From assembly GCA_019918135.1 (NCBI GenBank), contig WBZZ01001441.1, forward strand, positions 1 to 64,000: a DNA stretch of 64,000 bases. The letters are read 5' to 3'. The first letter of the stretch is position 1. Every line of letters begins with the position of its first letter. The notes below the pieces were generated by a model, which saw nothing but the letters and a program-made list of their open reading frames with translations, was not told the origin of the DNA and did not search any database. Positions 50,853 to 60,499 of the stretch are shown in pieces. Made by a program: the position numbers and the translations under genes. This stretch comes from Paulinella micropora (Eukaryota > Cercozoa > Imbricatea > Euglyphida > Paulinellidae).

Positions 50853-51690
50853 CTTTTTTTTATGAACTTATCTGTATATCCTGCTAATTTCAGTGTTTCA
50901 ATATCTTTCCGCTTTTGCTTTTTTTCTTCCTCATATTGCTCTTTCGTTTTCAATGGTGTTTCATCTCCTAAATTAGGTAATGGTGGTGCTTGTGGTGGTG
51001 CTCCTAATGGCGGTGCTTGTGGCGGGGCTCCTAATTGTGGTGCTTGTTGCGGTGCTTCTAATTGTGGTGCTTGTGCATGTTGCGGTGGCATAATATATTG
51101 ATACTGCGGCGGCCGTGGTAATGCTTGTATTCTATTTTTTCTGTCTTCTTCATATTTTACATCTTCTATGAGTTTTTGCTCCCTTCTTAATTCTCTGGCT
51201 TTTTGTTCTTGTCGTTCATTAATATCCGCTAGTTCTCTTTTATGTTCCCTGTCCTTTATTTCTTTTTGTTCCTCGACATCGGCTATGTCTTTTCTTTCTA
51301 GCCTTTTCTTTTCTTCTTCTATCTCATCCCTTTTCTTCTTTTCCTTTTCTTCCTGCTCGTGTATCATGTCATATTTTTTCCCTTGAGCTATCGTTTCTGT
51401 TCTCGTGTTCAAGACGATTGAAATCAGATTTGATTATTTTTTCCCTTGGTTTGCGAGTTGCCCTTTGCGACTTTGGAGTAATGCCACGCTCGCGTGGCTT
51501 ATTACCAATATATTTCAAAAACAACTTAACGATTTGAAGTGTGCTCATATAATTCGTTTTCTTACCAAAATTAAGATAATATTTTTTACCCTTCTGGATA
51601 ATATAAGGTCTCCCACTCTTATTTCTATACACTCGTGGCGGACGTATTTTTGTTTTTTTTTTATTCGCTTGCTTTTAGTGACCATTGTAT
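50849..51690 (-). CDS. Coiled-coil / Pro-repeat protein region, broken (PLV fossil)
   Basis: The front has a basic GRPYIIQKGKKYYLNFGKK segment, then a 110-residue Glu/Lys/Arg coiled coil, then Pro/Ala/Gln/Gly repeats (APQLGAPPQAPPLGAPPQAP) and a charged end (KDIETLKLAGYTDKFIKKR). Probably a structural or scaffold protein. Broken in about one place. Confidence 0.4.
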
Positions 51691-51748
51691 ATTAACAAAA
51701 AAATATTTTCAATTCGTTTATATCAAAAATATCATTTAATGAAACTTA

Positions 51749-51786
51749 GCCCCGCATGCGGGGCAGTTGATGAAACACGTTTCATC
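51749..51786. repeat. Two short palindromes
   Basis: GCCCCGCATGCGGGGC (51749-51764) and GATGAAACACGTTTCATC (51769-51786). The second overlaps the stop region of the small basic gene that follows; a transcription-end hairpin is plausible. Confidence 0.7.
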
Positions 51787-52093
51787 TAAACTTTACAGCC
51801 CCTCCTCGTTGCTTACCATATCCGAGTTTTGATGCTGTAGCACTAACACTACCTGTGTAAGGCATCCCAATGCTACTCAATGCCCCCGCAGTTCTAGAGA
51901 TTACCTTATTATCGCGAAGGAATTTATTAACAGCCAAGGCCGTTTTCCCGACCTTTGCCCAGTTAATCCTTCCTCCCTTTTGACCACATCCCTTTTTCTT
52001 AGTTTCCTTTTTTCCTCCCTTCTATGGCATTGATGGATTGTATCCGATGTTATATCCTGATGGTTGTGAAATTATCACTGGTGATACTGGCAT
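51782..52093 (-). CDS. Small basic Gly/Lys-rich protein, broken (PLV fossil)
   Basis: About 100 residues: IISQPSGYNIGYNPS near the start, then a Lys/Gly cluster, NWAKVGKTALAVNKFLRDN, ALSSIGMPYTGSVSATASK and a GGAVKFR end. Small basic proteins of this kind are encoded by many PLVs and virophages and are thought to be virion or DNA-associated. Broken. Confidence 0.4.
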
Positions 52094-52129
52094 ATATAAT
52101 ACAGAAAAATAATTATTTATAAAAATTTC

Positions 52130-52954
52130 TTATTTTAATCTGAAGTTGAAATTCTTCCGTAACTCATCATCAACACTTGAAACATAAAGAAAATTAAATC
52201 GTTCCTTTGTTGCTTCGTGATATTTTTGAAGAAAATAATCAAAATCAAAAGATAAGTCTAAGTGTTTATACACGAGTTCCATTTTGTCCTGAGACTGACC
52301 CGGAAAGATTAATAAATAATCTAACTGCTTAATGGCTTCTGGCCGTAGGTCGTTAAGATACTGGCTTGACATAATCACCTTACTTTTATAGTGTCTGTTC
52401 TTTTTTAACAAATCGCTTACGGACTTATCTCTTAATCCACTTCCTAAATCGTCCAAAACAAAAACAACCTCTGGCGAAATATACTTGCTCGGTCGCTCTT
52501 TTGGTGCCTCCTTTATCTGTTTCTTTTCTTTTCCGAAATAAAGAAATTGTGGTTTTTCTATTTCCTCTTTGTCCTGTTTTACTTCGCCTTCGTGTTGCTC
52601 GTCATCTCCAGCATGCTGGAGATTCTTGTCAAGTTTGTCTAACTCATAATCAATGACATTCACCCCGTCTGATTTAAGAAATGTATATACCGCCATTGGG
52701 TTTCCCCTGTTCTTAAAGTGCTTTACCATTGCTTTATAAATGTAGTCCTTGTGTATTGTTGAAGCAATAATGACAATACGGGTCTTTCTGTCTGGCGTCC
52801 GTTTCAGTATTTCAAAGAGTGCTGTTGTTTTTCCACTTCTCTTACGGGCGAGTAGAAATATATTTGCGAAGGCTTCATTAAATAATTTATAACCTTTCGC
52901 CTGTTTATTACCTTCACCATCCTGCTTAACTGGTCTAACCTTTACGTTATTCAA
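52130..52954 (-). CDS. FtsK-HerA genome-packaging ATPase (PLV fossil)
   Basis: 274 residues, frame whole. NIFLLARKRSGKTTALFEIL (about 29-48) is the Walker A region; VVFVLDDLGSGLRDK (about 168-182) is Walker B; KVIMSSQYLNDLRPEAIKQ follows with the sensor-like Ser-Gln. This is the A32/Polinton packaging ATPase that pumps DNA into capsids. A Glu/Gln-rich insert (about 110-150) lies between the motifs. The start codon is 10 nt from hairpin A of module 3. Confidence 0.88.
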   Translation of the reverse strand: MNNVKVRPVKQDGEGNKQAKGYKLFNEAFANIFLLARKRSGKTTALFEILKRTPDRKTRIVIIASTIHKDYIYKAMVKHFKNRGNPMAVYTFLKSDGVNVIDYELDKLDKNLQHAGDDEQHEGEVKQDKEEIEKPQFLYFGKEKKQIKEAPKERPSKYISPEVVFVLDDLGSGLRDKSVSDLLKKNRHYKSKVIMSSQYLNDLRPEAIKQLDYLLIFPGQSQDKMELVYKHLDLSFDFDYFLQKYHEATKERFNFLYVSSVDDELRKNFNFRLK

Positions 52955-52963
52955 CTTCTCCGT

Positions 52964-53110
52964 GATATTTTAGAATTGCGCTTCGTGCTCCGCACTCTCT
53001 CTTATTCTAAAACATCGTTTTTTTTCATTTACAAGAAATGAAATGGTTTTACGATGTTTATCAACAAACGAGAATGAGCGAAGCGAATGAAAGTGAAGTT
53101 GATAAATATC
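52964..53110. promoter_or_regulatory. Double-hairpin module 3
   Basis: Hairpin A 52964-53016 (GATATTTTAGAAT with ATTCTAAAACATC) before the ATPase start; hairpin B 53053-53110 (GATGTTTATCAAC with GTTGATAAATATC) at the 3' end of the next gene. B is nearly identical to B of module 2, loop included. Confidence 0.8.
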
Positions 53111-53470
53111 AGGCTAAAAATTCCAAAGCGATAACAATTCTTCCCGCTTAATCCTGTATCAATATTTCCGTTGTCAGTTTCAAGGACTTTAAATGTATAT
53201 TGTCCGTCAGACCAACCCACTACACCCAAATTATAACTGAGGTTTGAAATGTTTGCTATATTACTATCTGCAAATGTGCCAATAATTTCCAATTCTGTCC
53301 ATATGAAGAATTCTGGTTTTGGTTTCCGTCTGGTCGTTCGTATAATGAATAAACTTAAAATTCATTCTGGTTGGCGTGAATGACATTTGAATAATTTTGT
53401 TAAATGTTTTGCTCCCCACAAAATCATTGCTCAGAAAAATAATCTTTTGGTATTTATATTCAGTAGCCAT
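53111..53470 (-). CDS. Unrecognised small protein, broken (PLV fossil)
   Basis: Starts MATEYKYQKIIFLSNDFVGS; later FADSNIANISNLSYNLGVVG and DGQYTFKVLETDNG. Beta-rich composition; possibly a minor virion or decoration protein. Broken in about one place. No family assigned. Confidence 0.35.
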
Positions 53471-53726
53471 GATTATATTACTGATGATAAACTTTTTAAT
53501 AACAAAAATATTTTCACGGTCTGCCTGCGACTTTTACTCACGGGTAAGCGAAAAAAAGAATGAGAGATGTGTTTATTGTATAAAACAAGGTATTGAAACT
53601 AAGTATAAATGCCTGTATACACCTTTCAGTGATTGGTGTGTTAGTTTTGATGAAGCCCTGCCGTTAATCTGTGCCTGCGATAGTTCTTGGTATAAAATAC
53701 ATTTATACGAGTGCTTTGATATTTGA
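53469..53726 (+). CDS. Small Cys-rich protein (PLV fossil)
   Basis: 85 residues from ATG 53469: a hydrophobic N-terminal helix (MIILLMINFLITKIF), then six spaced cysteines (CVYCIKQG, KCLYTPFSDWCVSF, CACDSSW). Could be a membrane-anchored Cys-rich protein. It starts on the complementary strand of the previous gene's start, and its stop codon lies inside hairpin A of module 4. Confidence 0.35.
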   Translation: MIILLMINFLITKIFSRSACDFYSRVSEKKNERCVYCIKQGIETKYKCLYTPFSDWCVSFDEALPLICACDSSWYKIHLYECFDI

Positions 53727-53853
53727 GAATTTCACTTCTATGTGTCTTCGACAGATTTCTCGTTTATTCTCAAACATCGTCTCCTATTTTAATTTTTTAG
53801 TCTATTTTCGATGTTTGAGATTAGCGGGAATGAGCGTTATGTTGATAAATATC
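53718..53853. promoter_or_regulatory. Double-hairpin module 4, between convergent genes
   Basis: Hairpin A 53718-53778 (GATATTTGAGAAT with ATTCTCAAACATC) includes the TGA stop of the plus-strand gene. Hairpin B 53810-53853 (GATGTTT with AAATATC) includes the TGA stop of the minus-strand gene. Both genes thus end in a hairpin reading GATATTT on their own strand. Confidence 0.8.
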
Positions 53854-54209
53854 ACTTCTTACTTGAAGAGGGCGATGGAAGGCATATGCCAATCAATAAT
53901 GTTAAAATTCCGACATATGTGTTAGCAACCTCACAAGGTAAGTTCTTTTCAGATAGCCTTACGATACAAAGGGTTATAATGGCGATAATGATACCCATTT
54001 GAAATAAGTATTTAATAAGTCGGCTGTCGGTTGGCCTATTTTTTATACAACAACAATTCCAGTTATCTTCCAATTCGTGCTCTACTTTTTTTTTCCTCAG
54101 TCTTTAGTTCTACTTCAAGAACACGAGACTTTAATTCGGGAGTTAGTTCGCCATCCATATCCATAATAGGCGGTGGTCTGTGAAGTCTAGTTGTATTATT
54201 GTTGGGCAT
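53852..54209 (-). CDS. Small membrane protein, broken (PLV fossil)
   Basis: Front: MPNNNTTRLHRPPPIMDMDG and a charged stretch; rear: two hydrophobic segments (FQMGIIIAIITLCIV and TYVGILTLLIGICL) that would span a membrane. Broken in about one place. Two-TM proteins of unknown role are common in PLVs. Confidence 0.4.
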
Positions 54210-57200
54210 TAGGAGGAAGCGCGACTGCTCGTATTTCAGAAAGTTGCTTAGATAGATCTTCTATAATAAACATGAGATTATTATTTTGTTTTTCTAAATT
54301 AACTACCTTTTCCGTTAGATGTTGAAAAGCACTAACCAATATTAGTATAAAGTCTGTATATGTTATGCCTTCAAGGTTGCCATCTCCGTCGTCTGCTTTT
54401 ATTCCGCTTTCAGACACAAATTCTGGAAATATTTTTTTAACTTTATCAGCAATAAATCCGTGGTTCTTTTGTTCTTTGTTTTCGTCTGATTTCAAATAAT
54501 ATGAACAACAATTATTTTCATTAGTTTCTCACAACAATCCCCGCAGTCTAATGTTTTAATATCTGATTTTAGCCTCCTGTCCGATGAGTTTGTCCAAGCA
54601 CCATTAAGTGGAACATAATTATAACTGCCAGACGGCTCACCTGAAGAGTTTGAAGTAGTCCAAGCATGTAGAATTTCCTGAGATGAGCAGATGTGACATA
54701 ATTTGAATATCCTCCTGATTTCATATATATTTGTGGGTCGTAAATAGAACTTGGTCTTTGTCTTATTGTTAAAGAACCGCTGGATGTTGTTGGAAGAGTT
54801 AATGTTGAAGAACAACTTATAGCACTCTGAGCATAGATAACTCCACTTCCCCTCGCATAAAAATTAAAGTCTTGATTGGTATTGCTTCCCGTAGCATATA
54901 TTGAATGATAACCAAAGCCAACTCCCTGTGTCCCGTTGCTGTGTCTGAATTCAACACCGGCAGAAGATGCTCCAAGATTGGCTGTGACATATAATCCGAC
55001 TGGTGTAGCATGAGACCCACTTCTTGCTTCTCCTCTTATATCTGCCGTACTATTAACAACAGATATGCCTGCATTTGCGGTTATTGCCCCCGCATTGCTT
55101 ATGTTCATCGCCTCGCTAAATGTTATGGCCTCCAAGTGATACTCCTGATTTGTAGTTAAAAGCGAGTTTGTTGCTTATCTTGTATATTTGAAAGTTGGAG
55201 TTTAGGTTGCTTGATTTCCAGCCAACTCCCTCCCAATAACTATCAAAACTTAAAGCAATATTGTCCTGACTATAATTCAATAATTGGAATGTGGGATAAA
55301 CTGATGTATGAACAAATGCTTGAATATGTGGTCCATTCGCATTTCCTTCTGTTCCATATAATTGTAAGCCACCAGTTGTTCCTACTCCTTTCGTTGTTCT
55401 GCCTATGATTATCGGTTTGCCTAGTGCTGTTGTTATTTTGTCACTCGTTGTTAATGTGGTTGTAGTCATGCCAGCAGTTGAAGTGATTGATGTTCCCGTT
55501 ATTGTTCCAGCACTTGTTATGTTGTTTGAGTTCATATCTAAGTCCTCATAAAACCGCATACTACCAGCATTGTTAAAACGGGCAATGTCAGATGAAGCAC
55601 TTTTGTTGTCCAAAAGTTTTGAAATATAAAGACCTGCTCCTTTTACATCAAATGCTACATTCGTGAATACATAACCTCTTTGGTTCGCGGTTCCACTTGT
55701 AGCAGTATTCAGAGTAAATAAGAAATATTGATAATCACCAGTTGTCTGCGAAAAGAATATATCTCCTCCATTTTGGTTTAATATCCTCGCCCCATTATAT
55801 GTAATATTTCCACCATTAATGATTTCTCGATTATTAAAATCAGCCGTTTGTGTTAAAGTTAGATATTTTATCGTAGTGCTCGCCCCATTAAATGTTTTAC
55901 TTCCTGTTATGGTTTGGTCTGTTGTTAGTTTCACACAATAATCATCCAGATATTGCCTATTTACCGCTTCATTCACATTTTGTGGTGCTCCTAGATTAAC
56001 AATCCTACTGCTATTACAATCTAAGCCAGTAGCATTAAACCACGAAACAATCGTCCCATCAATAATAAAACTTATTTTTTTTGCTGAAATTTCAAAATTA
56101 TAATACGTATTTGTTTTCAAATCCAAACTAGCAAGTGATCCGATATTACTGGTAGAATTAAAAACGATGAATGTGCCCTTTGTTGTTGAATTTATTGAAT
56201 TTCCAGTTGTTTCAACACCACTGCTATATGTCTTAATTCCTGCTATGATTTGGTTTCCTGAGGTTTTAACTGCCGAAGTATCAATAATAGAAACATCCAC
56301 ACCATCAACAAGATTTCATTTGTTATATTTTGATTTCCCATATTTAGTCCTCCGTCATACTAGCAGTGCCGTCTAATCTAAGAAAGGGTGAGTTTGTGTT
56401 TCTCCGTTGTCCAGTGCTATAAATGAGTAGTTGATTATCTGATGCTGTTGTTATAATCACATCACTATGAGTATCAATAGACCCACCTGCTGACACTTTC
56501 GCCGTGTTCGCATCATGCTCTGATAGCCAAGTTGTGATAGACCTGCCATTTAGTTGATTTACATTTGTAATGTTTTGACTTTTCATATCAAGACCAGCAC
56601 TCGCATTTATTATACTGCTAAATGTGTTAAGTCCTCCTATGGTTTGGTCTCCTGTTAGTTTGACCACCGAACCATCAACTGCGAGATTAGCGAGATTAAT
56701 TCCATTATACTTAGAAGCCCCTGAAATAGCATAACCACCCATATTTAGTCCTCCCGTCATACTAGCAGTGCCGTCTAATCTAAGAAAGGGTGAGTTTGTG
56801 TTTCTCCATTGTCCAGTGCTATAAGTGAGTAGTTGATTATCTGATGGAAAGCCTGTTATTGTCACATCGCTGTGGCTATCTATAGTTCCACCTGCTGACA
56901 CTTTATCATTATTATCATTCTGCTCAAATATCCATTCATCAACATCTTTGGTATTTAGTAAATTTACTCCCGTTATATTCAAATACACGCCCATATTAAT
57001 ATTGCAGAATTCATCAACATTTAACGGAAATGTTTTATTTACCCAATTTATTGAATTATATGTGAGATGACTATTAGTGGCTATTGGTGCGGTTATGACT
57101 ACATCGGAGAGTGTATCAATTGAACCGAGGGTGGTATTCCTCCATTTACCATCTACATCATTATATGTTAAGTATTGACCGACCAGTGGTGCGGATATGT

Positions 57201-57678
57201 TAGTGTCAATCAGATTGTATAGACTGGTTTGGTGCGGATTGGAAGTATTAGAGCGGTGTTGAGTTGAGGCTTTAACCTCGTCGTTGTCCCTCACTCGTTG
57301 TTCTGTGTAGTATAAATTTTTTCCCTCTTTGATGTCTAATGTTGATTTTAAAGCGAGACGTGTGTCAAAGCGGTTATCAGTCCAATAATAATTAAGTCCT
57401 TCTTTTAGGTCTGTTGTTGATTTTAAAGCGAGCCGACCATCAAAGCGGTTATCAGTCCAATAATAATTAAGACCTTCTTTTAGGTCAGTTGTTGATTTTA
57501 AAGCCAGTCGTGTATCAAATCGCCCGTCAGTATAATAAAGATTTATCGGTTCGGCATCTTCTGGCACTCTGTCTGTATTTAAGCCTACTATGTTTGTGTT
57601 CGTTAAGTCTAAGTTAAGTATATTTAGACTATCAACAGCCAACTCATTCAAGCCTAAGAGCGACTTAAATTGGCTCAT
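54196..57678 (-). CDS. Fibre/spike gene with peptidase S74 chaperone, broken (PLV fossil)
   Basis: The N-terminal third has tandem repeats of the type NYYWTDNRFDTRLALKSTTD (57330-57560), like the LYYT repeats of phage tail fibres; long beta-rich segments with SGTAS and DLDMNSNNIT-type repeats follow. The C-terminus has SSDRRLKSDIKTLD, GFIADKVKKIFPEFVSE and ITYTDFILILVSAFQHLTEK, the intramolecular chaperone (peptidase S74) that trimerises fibres and cleaves itself off. At about 3.5 kb it is the largest gene of the element. It would bind the host or co-infecting virus surface. Broken in several places. Confidence 0.75.
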
Positions 57679-57745
57679 CGGTATATATATTTTGAATAAT
57701 AATTAATTTTAAAAATACTAAAATATAAAACTTTTAGTATAGAAT

Positions 57746-57791
57746 ATTTTTAGAATAAGCGAGAGTGAAACGAAAGCGTAATTCTAAAAAT
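57746..57791. promoter_or_regulatory. Single hairpin between divergent genes
   Basis: ATTTTTAGAAT pairs perfectly with ATTCTAAAAAT; the loop (AAGCGAGAGTGAAACGAAAG) resembles the loops of the double-hairpin modules. It lies between the fibre start (57678, minus) and the ATG at 57790 (plus), which overlaps the stem. Confidence 0.7.
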
Positions 57792-58291
57792 GCCGAGTCC
57801 CGAAGCAAGTCGTAAGAATTGGAGTAGTGCTGTGAAAGGAATAAAAGCGAAAGCGAAACAACCAAAGATGGAACATGCTAAAAATGTTTTGGCACAATAC
57901 CGAAATGCTGTAAAGCAAGAAGACGATGATATGGAGGAACGAATAAAACAAATTGAAGAAAAGAAATTGGCTAAGGATATTATTAATGAACAAGATGATG
58001 ATATCTCACAAGAGCAGAGTGAGAGTGAAGATGAGGTTGATTTCACTGATCATTGCGGAAAAGATAGCTAAGATGAAAATCAAAAGAGCGAAAGCAGAAA
58101 CTAAGAGAGAAAAGAAGAAGAGCAAGAAACCAGAGCCCGAGAGTGAAGAAAGTGAAAGCGAGAGTAGTGAGGAAGAACCAAAGCCTAAAAAGGGGAGAGG
58201 TAAAAAATCAAACATATCTGTTAATGTTTTTGCTGGACAACAACAATCTAAGAAAGAAAAAATAATGAAGAAATATCTAGGATGTTTTTGA
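57790..58291 (+). CDS. Highly charged Lys/Glu protein, broken (PLV fossil)
   Basis: Front: MPSPEASRKNWSSAVKGIKA, helical and basic, then acidic (QEDDDMEERIKQIEEKK). Rear: KKSKKPEPESEESESESSEE and KPKKGRGKKSNISVNVFAG. Looks like a nucleic-acid-binding or scaffold protein. Broken in about one place. Its 3' end is 5 nt from the convergent nuclease gene. Confidence 0.4.
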
Positions 58292-58295
58292 AATT

Positions 58296-58883
58296 TTAAA
58301 ATCCGAATGTGCGTAAGCCTATCAAATTATTTACAAAATTTCGATGTATTCTTGATTTAATGTGTTGTGATGAATTCCATTTACGATATTTTGAACCACA
58401 CCCACATTCAATAATAATGGCTCTTTTCGCATATTCTTTTTTCTGAATAGAAAGTTTTTCTTTATTTTCTTGACAATATATTTTTTGTAGTGCTTTAAAT
58501 TTAGTTTCATTTTCTTTATTATATTCTTTTTTTCTTTGAGCATTTCTTTCTTTATTATCTACTAACCACCCATTCGAATTTCTTCCTGCTATTTGCTTAT
58601 TTACACAATTTTTAGTTGCTCTTATTACTTCTCCTTCTTTCTTTCGTAATTCCATTTTGTTATCACATGGATACAACTCAATAAGTTCAATGTAAGCATC
58701 TTGATATTTTAAACTTTCGTAAGAAGAATAATACACATCACCTCTTCCTTCTATTTTTCTTTTGTAATAACTTTTATGTTGAAACATTCTTTTATGTAAT
58801 GCTGTTGTTGTTGAGCCGATATAAATTTCATCAGTCTGGTGTGAGCGAATAGCATAAATCTTTCCTTGTTTGTAGTCTGTCAT
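58296..58883 (-). CDS. GIY-YIG endonuclease (PLV fossil)
   Basis: 195 residues, frame whole. GKIYAIRSHQTDEIYIGST (about 7-25) gives the GIY/YIG core with Y-x-I-G-S; LHKRMFQHKSYYKR supplies the catalytic Arg and helix; MELRKKEGEVIRATK (about 75-90) has the metal-binding Glu. The C-terminal half is basic and ends in a Cys/His finger-like stretch (ECGCGSKYRKWNSSQHIKS). Such nuclease genes occur in virophages, PLVs and giant viruses as homing or DNA-processing enzymes. Confidence 0.8.
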   Translation of the reverse strand: MTDYKQGKIYAIRSHQTDEIYIGSTTTALHKRMFQHKSYYKRKIEGRGDVYYSSYESLKYQDAYIELIELYPCDNKMELRKKEGEVIRATKNCVNKQIAGRNSNGWLVDNKERNAQRKKEYNKENETKFKALQKIYCQENKEKLSIQKKEYAKRAIIIECGCGSKYRKWNSSQHIKSRIHRNFVNNLIGLRTFGF

Positions 58884-58954
58884 TGTCCGCTTATGTCGTA
58901 TTATATCTATTTATTTAAAATGAAAATTCTTTTAATTACTATTAATTATATAAT

Positions 58955-59934
58955 ATGGACAATAAACATATAATCATTCATGCGGAAGACACACCTACAG
59001 GAGAAGCAGTTAAAACAAAAGAAGAAGAAGCACCGGAAATTCACCACCAAAAGAAAAACCCGAAAATATGGAACACGATATGGGTTGATAAACCATTAGA
59101 CCAAGTTTTTCTTGACTTAGCAGATATGAGTAAGATAAAAGATAAGAAAGGAAATAAGGGCTATGCTTGGATGCTTGTTTGGATTGATTGTCATAGCCGA
59201 TATTTAATAATTGTTCCTTAAAAAAATAAAACAGCGAAAGAAGTTTATTATGCTTTGAAATCAATCAAATATAAACCGAAATCAATCACTACCGACTGCG
59301 GGGGAGAATATAAAGGAGCGACACGCGATTATTTTATTGAAAATGTAATAAAACACGATGTTGTTGAAGTCGGCGACCATAGAGCCCTTGCGGCTGTTGA
59401 TAGAGTTATAAGAAGTATAAGGAGATGGCTAGACCTTTTATTTGAAACCAATCGTAATTTTGATTGGGTTAGTTATATATATTCAGGACTTAGTCAATGC
59501 TTATAATCATAAACTGCATAGAGGAATTCAGGCTAGACCGGTGGATGTATTTTTCGGGAGAAACAAAAATAAACAAGCGATAACGAGGGATAATTTAATT
59601 GACGAATTCAATGTTGGTGATAATGTTAGAAAAGAAAACAAACGAAATGTTTTCTCCAAAGGTGGTAAGACTTTCACTAAGATTATTTATAAAGTTAAGG
59701 GGCGGTCTGGATTCAAGTTAATATTAAATAACGACGAGTTAGTAAGTCCAAGAGATTGATTGAAAACTGATTTTATTAAACCGATTGACGAAGAAAAAGA
59801 TATGAAGGAGCAAACTAAAGAAGTTATTAAAGAAAAGAAAACTAAAGAACTGCTAAAGCGGGAAAGTATTGACAGCGAGAACATAAGAACTTCAGAGCGA
59901 GAAAAAAAGGCTAAGGTAATATTATATTTATAAG
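58955..59934 (+). CDS. Retroviral-type (rve) integrase, broken (PLV fossil)
   Basis: Core: MLVWIDCHSRYLIIV (first Asp), KSITTDCGGEYKGATRDY (second Asp), then RVIRSIRRWLDLLFE. C-terminal: RPVDVFFGRNKNKQ, DEFNVGDNVRKENKRNVFSK, and the small beta-barrel end YKVKGRSGFKLILNNDE, as in Polinton/Maverick integrases. A charged tail may extend to 59934. It would have inserted the element into the host genome. Broken in about two places. Confidence 0.8.
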
Positions 59935-59952
59935 AAAAAAAAAGGATGCAGG

Positions 59953-60028
59953 CTATAGTTTTGATTTAACGAGATTTGAACCTCCGACTTAAAGTTTTAG
60001 ACGGCTTTGACCATTAATCAAAACTATA
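59953..60028 (-). other. tRNA-like sequence inside a 15-bp hairpin
   Basis: On the minus strand the 76-nt stretch starts TATAGTTTTGATTAATGG and ends TTAAATCAAAACTATA, so its ends pair over about 15 bp with one bulge. The interior has an AATGGTCAAAGC D-arm-like and a GAGGTTCAAATC T-arm-like segment in tRNA order. Anticodon and T stems are imperfect, so it is either a decayed tRNA gene or a hairpin that resembles one. Confidence 0.35.
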
Positions 60029-60199
60029 CACTGCATATAAGATATATACAATTTATTCTATTTATTTAATTTTTTTGATACGGACGAAAAATAAAAAAGG
60101 AAAAGGAAGAGATATTCCAGAATTCTAGAAATTCTATTTCCGCGAATATGTCTTTGCGACACCAAAACACGGCGCTGTCGCAGTGTCGCAAAAAAAATA

Positions 60200-60499
60200 A
60201 TGGACTTAATTCCAAGCAGAACCAAAACTAAATCAGATTGGTTGGAGGAATTTGAAATTCGTAGAACTTGTAAGGATAGACTAAATAAGGATAAAATCGC
60301 TTGCGAAGAAAGAATTTCAAAAGCGGATAAAGAAATCGCTCGTCTCATTGAAAAGAAACAGCCAGACATAATTAAGGTTGATGCTATCAATGAGATGTTA
60401 GAACGAATGACTATTGAAAATAATGAAGTAGAGGATGATAGACTTTTTAGAATGAGACAAAAGAAATTGGAAGAAAAAAATAAACAAAGAAAGGGATAA
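60200..60499 (+). CDS. Small charged coiled-coil protein
   Basis: 99 residues, MDLIPSRTKTKSDWLEEFEI then a Lys/Glu coiled coil (KDKIACEERISKADKEIARL) to the end. AT-rich like the PLV genes and on the strand of the integrase, so probably the last gene of the element. A further remnant frame with a 24-bp direct duplication (AATATTCTAGTAAT) lies at 60585-60741. Confidence 0.4.
   Translation: MDLIPSRTKTKSDWLEEFEIRRTCKDRLNKDKIACEERISKADKEIARLIEKKQPDIIKVDAINEMLERMTIENNEVEDDRLFRMRQKKLEEKNKQRKG

Noticed and set aside
58955-59934. A third LTR retrotransposon
   Set aside because: The integrase stands alone without RT or RNase H and sits among Polinton-type genes.
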